Shown: in pieces, positions 61,381-64,000 of the stretch
Position numbering within the stretch: position 1 is the first letter of the stretch
Layout: every line of letters begins with the position of its first letter
Source: Paenibacillus qinlingensis
Lineage (GTDB): Bacteria; Bacillota; Bacilli; Paenibacillales; NBRC-103111
Length of the DNA stretch: 64,000 nucleotides
Assembly: GCF_013204845.1 (NCBI RefSeq)
Contig: NZ_JABMKY010000002.1
Coordinates: forward strand, 248,001 to 312,000
Direction: 5' to 3'
Made by a program: the position numbers and the translations under genes
Notes under the pieces: model-generated
What the model was told of the DNA's origin: nothing
Seen by the model: the letters and a program-made list of their open reading frames with translations, nothing else
Databases searched by the model: none

Positions 61381-62972
61381 TCTGAAGCCCCTTTCCCTTT
61401 CCCCGCATTTTCTGGACTTGGTTTCTGACCTGCTGGCTCACGGAACGGGTTGCTCGATCCTGTTGATTGTGGACGAAGCGTTTTTGCCCATATCGGCACC
61501 CGGATGAAAACATCCTTCAAATCCGAGAAAGACATCGGGGCTGCTGGTGTGAAATAGGGAACACCGAATGATCGAAGCGACGTGATATGTAACACAATGC
61601 CCATAAACCCAATGACAATGCCATATAGACCGAGTGTACCTGCCAAAAACAGCATTGGAAACCGTAGTAATCGGATGCCATTTGCAAAGCTATAGCGAGG
61701 AATCGTAAACGCGGCAATCCCTGTAATCGATACAATAATAACGACTGGAGCGGAAATAATACCCGCAAGTACAGCCGCTTGACCGATAACCAATGCCCCA
61801 ACTATGCTAATCGCTTGGCCTATCTGTTTCGGTAATCGAATCCCTGCTTCCCGTAAGGCTTCAAAGATAATTTCCATGATGAATGCTTCGATTACAGCAG
61901 GCAAAGGAACAGGCTCTCTTGAGGAGGCAATACTTAACACCAGATTGGTAGGAATCATTTCCTGATTGAAGGTCGTAATCGCCACATATAGCGGAGGAGC
62001 AAATATCGCGATACTGATGAAAAGGAATCGAATCCACCGGACAAAAGTTGCAATAGGCCAGCGAACATAGTAATCCTCACTTGCTTGGAGACCCGTCCAG
62101 AACGTCATGGGAACAATGAGTACAAAAGGAGAAGTATCGACGATAATAGCTATTTTCCCTTCTAGTAACTCGGCAGCAACAACATCTGGTCGTTCCGTAC
62201 TGTGCACAAGTGGAAAAGGAGAATACGGACTATCTTCAATGAATTCCTCCACATACCCGGAGTCAATAATGCCATCAATTTGAATCCGAGATACCCTTTC
62301 TCGGACTTCCTCAATGACCGTTTCGGAAGCAATACCAGCGATATATGTAATTACGACTTCGGTTTGGGTAAGCTCCCCTATCGTAAGGCATTCCATTTTA
62401 AGCCTTGCTGTTTTCAGCCTGCTGCGGATTAACCCAATATTCGTTGAGAGATTTTCAATAAATCCATCCCTTGGACCTCGAATGACAGGTTCAGATGAAG
62501 GTTCTTCAAGACTTCGATGTGATTTACTATTCACTTTGACCATCATGGCATCACTGTTCCCAATGGTTAGAACAGCTGCTTGGCCTTTTAACACTTGTTT
62601 GACAATTTCAGCTACTTTGGATGTAACACACGTCAATCCAGTGGAAATAATAAGATCATCCAGTGAGTCTGTTTTCTCAATGACGACCTGTTCCTGTTTG
62701 TCAGATTTGGCTATCATCGGTTTCAATACGTAGTCGTCAATCAGCACTTCATCAACAAGTGTTTCAAAGTAGATAACCAGCCAATGGTTTTGTCCACACA
62801 TTTGAACTTTACGAAAAACAATATCATCACTGTTGTGGAATATACGTCTAAAAATGATTTCATTCTGCTCTAAATCCGTTGTTAATCCGGAGTTCTCTTC
62901 TTCAGATAAATGATCCTCAGGTATAATGGGATACCCAGGTTTCGTGTATAGCCATCTCCTAAACCATTTCAC
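61377..62972 (-). CDS. GerA-family germinant receptor subunit A (second locus)
   Basis: About 531 residues. The hydrophilic N-terminal part has VIRGPRDGFIENLSTNIGLIRSR, VVITYIAGIASE and EEFIEDSPYSPFPLVHSTERPDV; about five to six helices follow (SSREPVPLPAVIEAFIMEIIFEALREAGIRLPKQIG). I place the start at GTG 62972 (VKWFRRWLY): GGGGGG lies 7 nt upstream, while the TTG five codons earlier overlaps that ribosome site. First gene of the A-C-D operon. It is a clear paralogue of the A subunit at 46.8 kb. Confidence 0.92.
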   Translation of the reverse strand: MKWFRRWLYTKPGYPIIPEDHLSEEENSGLTTDLEQNEIIFRRIFHNSDDIVFRKVQMCGQNHWLVIYFETLVDEVLIDDYVLKPMIAKSDKQEQVVIEKTDSLDDLIISTGLTCVTSKVAEIVKQVLKGQAAVLTIGNSDAMMVKVNSKSHRSLEEPSSEPVIRGPRDGFIENLSTNIGLIRSRLKTARLKMECLTIGELTQTEVVITYIAGIASETVIEEVRERVSRIQIDGIIDSGYVEEFIEDSPYSPFPLVHSTERPDVVAAELLEGKIAIIVDTSPFVLIVPMTFWTGLQASEDYYVRWPIATFVRWIRFLFISIAIFAPPLYVAITTFNQEMIPTNLVLSIASSREPVPLPAVIEAFIMEIIFEALREAGIRLPKQIGQAISIVGALVIGQAAVLAGIISAPVVIIVSITGIAAFTIPRYSFANGIRLLRFPMLFLAGTLGLYGIVIGFMGIVLHITSLRSFGVPYFTPAAPMSFSDLKDVFIRVPIWAKTLRPQSTGSSNPFREPAGQKPSPENAGKGKGASE

Positions 62973-63039
62973 TGAATTGCCCCCCAAACACTAATAGAAT
63001 TATTTTTCCAAATTTTTCTGAAAATATTCTCAACATGAG

Positions 63040-63076
63040 AAAGGATCCCAGTGCCATAATGGCTCTGGGATCCTTT
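63040..63076 (-). terminator. Terminator of the nitronate monooxygenase gene
   Basis: AAAGGATCCCAG-T-GCC and GGC-T-CTGGGATCCTTT pair with one T/T mismatch. It lies about 20 nt after the stop codon at 63095; T-runs on either side are short. Confidence 0.8.
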
Positions 63077-63094
63077 TCCTAACTCGATGAATAC

Positions 63095-64000
63095 TTAAGA
63101 ACTTTTAATTTGAGTGAGAATGGTTTGTGCTTGGTCAATAGTTTCCTGTATGATATGCCCTGCACTTTGGCCAGCAGTCAGCAGTCGCAAACCTTGCCCT
63201 GCCCATAATGACATATAATCGGAATTATGTTCCTTGGCAGCAGCATTTCGAATATCTCTTGTGGCCGTATTTTGAGTCGGAAACGGTAGCGGTTCTACCC
63301 CGTTCTGATCCCACATTGTAATAAATTCGTTCGAGATCCCTCTGGCAGGTCTACCCGAAAAAACATTCGTAATCACTGTACTCTCCTCGGTACTAGCAAG
63401 CAGTTTATGTTGATACGCGATATGAGCTCCCGATTCAATGGAAGTCAGGAATCGTGTACCCATCTGAACCCCCTGTGCTCCGAGTACCAGCGCGGCGACT
63501 AGTCCACGACCATCCATAATTCCTCCTGCCGCGATAACGGGAACCTGAACATGAGCAACGATTTGCGGCACTAATGCCATTGTACCAATATTAGAACCCA
63601 TAGGACGATGGGTGATGTCAAATGTTCCGCGGTGACCGCCAGCTTCACTTCCCTGAGCAACAATCGCGTCACATCCGGCTTGTTCAGCAAGAATGGCTTC
63701 ATCGACCGTAGTCACCATCGTCACAATTCGAATCCCTGCCGCTTTAGCTTGCTCTGTCATGTGAGGTGGAAGTACGCCGAAAGCCGTACTGATCACTGGC
63801 ACTTTTTCCTCTAGCAGAACGGCGATTTGTTGTTCAAAATGATCGGGTGTCTTCACGTCTTCTGCCACAACCTGCGGTATGCCAAGTTTAGCTCTCATCG
63901 CATTCAGTTCCTGTTGAACCTCTGGCGTTCTCGAATTGTCATCCGGAGTTCGAGCGACAAATACATTTACGCCAAATGGAGCGTTCGTTAACTTACGAAT
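63095..64000 (-). CDS. Nitronate monooxygenase (NPD family), 5' end cut by window
   Basis: The frame is open from 64000 and continues beyond the window, so about 302 C-terminal residues are visible. The outer part reads IRKLTNAPFGVNVFVAR, a typical NPD segment. FMN-binding marks are QGSEAGGHRGTFD, VPVIAAGGIMDGRGLVAALVLGAQGVQMGTRFL. The catalytic His is expected in GGHRG. These enzymes oxidise alkyl nitronates (class II-like) with FMN and oxygen. An internal ATG at 63898 is not the true start because family sequence continues upstream of it. It ends in a terminator. Confidence 0.93.
   Translation of the reverse strand: MRKLTNAPFGVNVFVARTPDDNSRTPEVQQELNAMRAKLGIPQVVAEDVKTPDHFEQQIAVLLEEKVPVISTAFGVLPPHMTEQAKAAGIRIVTMVTTVDEAILAEQAGCDAIVAQGSEAGGHRGTFDITHRPMGSNIGTMALVPQIVAHVQVPVIAAGGIMDGRGLVAALVLGAQGVQMGTRFLTSIESGAHIAYQHKLLASTEESTVITNVFSGRPARGISNEFITMWDQNGVEPLPFPTQNTATRDIRNAAAKEHNSDYMSLWAGQGLRLLTAGQSAGHIIQETIDQAQTILTQIKSS

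Overview
The window reads as chromosomal DNA of an endospore-forming Firmicute, most likely Paenibacillus or a close relative. The signs are SLH-domain surface proteins, LplABC-type sugar importers paired with YesM/YesN-type two-component systems, two GerA-family germinant receptor loci, DUF6376 lipoproteins, SD-strong starts and classic Firmicute sigma-A promoters. No tRNA, rRNA, IS element, prophage or CRISPR array was seen. The first gene (YbaK/EbsC deacylase) and the last gene (nitronate monooxygenase) run off the window edges.

Layout. 0-5.7 kb: YbaK fragment, a luciferase-like oxidoreductase, then a NarL-type response regulator translationally coupled to a large 7TM hybrid kinase with two different kinase cores. 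5.8-14.5 kb: one 2893-codon surface RHS/YD-repeat protein with three SLH repeats, five FN3 domains and an unrecognised C-terminal domain. 14.8-17.7 kb: a 2-hydroxyacid dehydrogenase and a Tat-exported metallophosphoesterase, separated by a 0.9-kb gap full of simple and degenerate repeats. 17.9-22.9 kb: a five-gene Opp/Nik-type ABC importer. 23-25.6 kb: DUF6376 lipoprotein and two regulator + AHSA1 pairs (MerR and ArsR), both with readable operator/promoters. 25.7-28.9 kb: a divergent UvrA-like ATPase without the UvrB-binding insertion and with a long cysteine-rich tail.

29-43.9 kb is the most striking block. It is a same-strand polysaccharide locus: a 2024-residue heparinase II/III-type lyase carrying CBM, cohesin-like and dockerin modules; an adjacent cohesin-like + SLH protein that could hold it on the cell wall; an LplABC-type oligosaccharide importer; and a YesM/YesN sensor pair. 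A 47-nt sequence (37 identities, no gaps) sits upstream of both the lyase and the importer genes and is a candidate shared operator.

44-64 kb holds small metabolic and stress genes (DinB, MBL hydrolase, epoxide hydrolase, methyltransferase, AlkD-like, LysR/SDR, pirin-MarR, a thioredoxin lacking the nucleophilic Cys, Ohr/OsmC, MFS-MarR) flanked by two ger loci. The first is a compact A-C-B operon. The second is rearranged into A-C-D with the B gene convergent on the other strand. The MarR at 58.5 kb and the MFS gene share a 21-nt upstream element (20 identities), suggesting that the regulator controls the exporter and itself.
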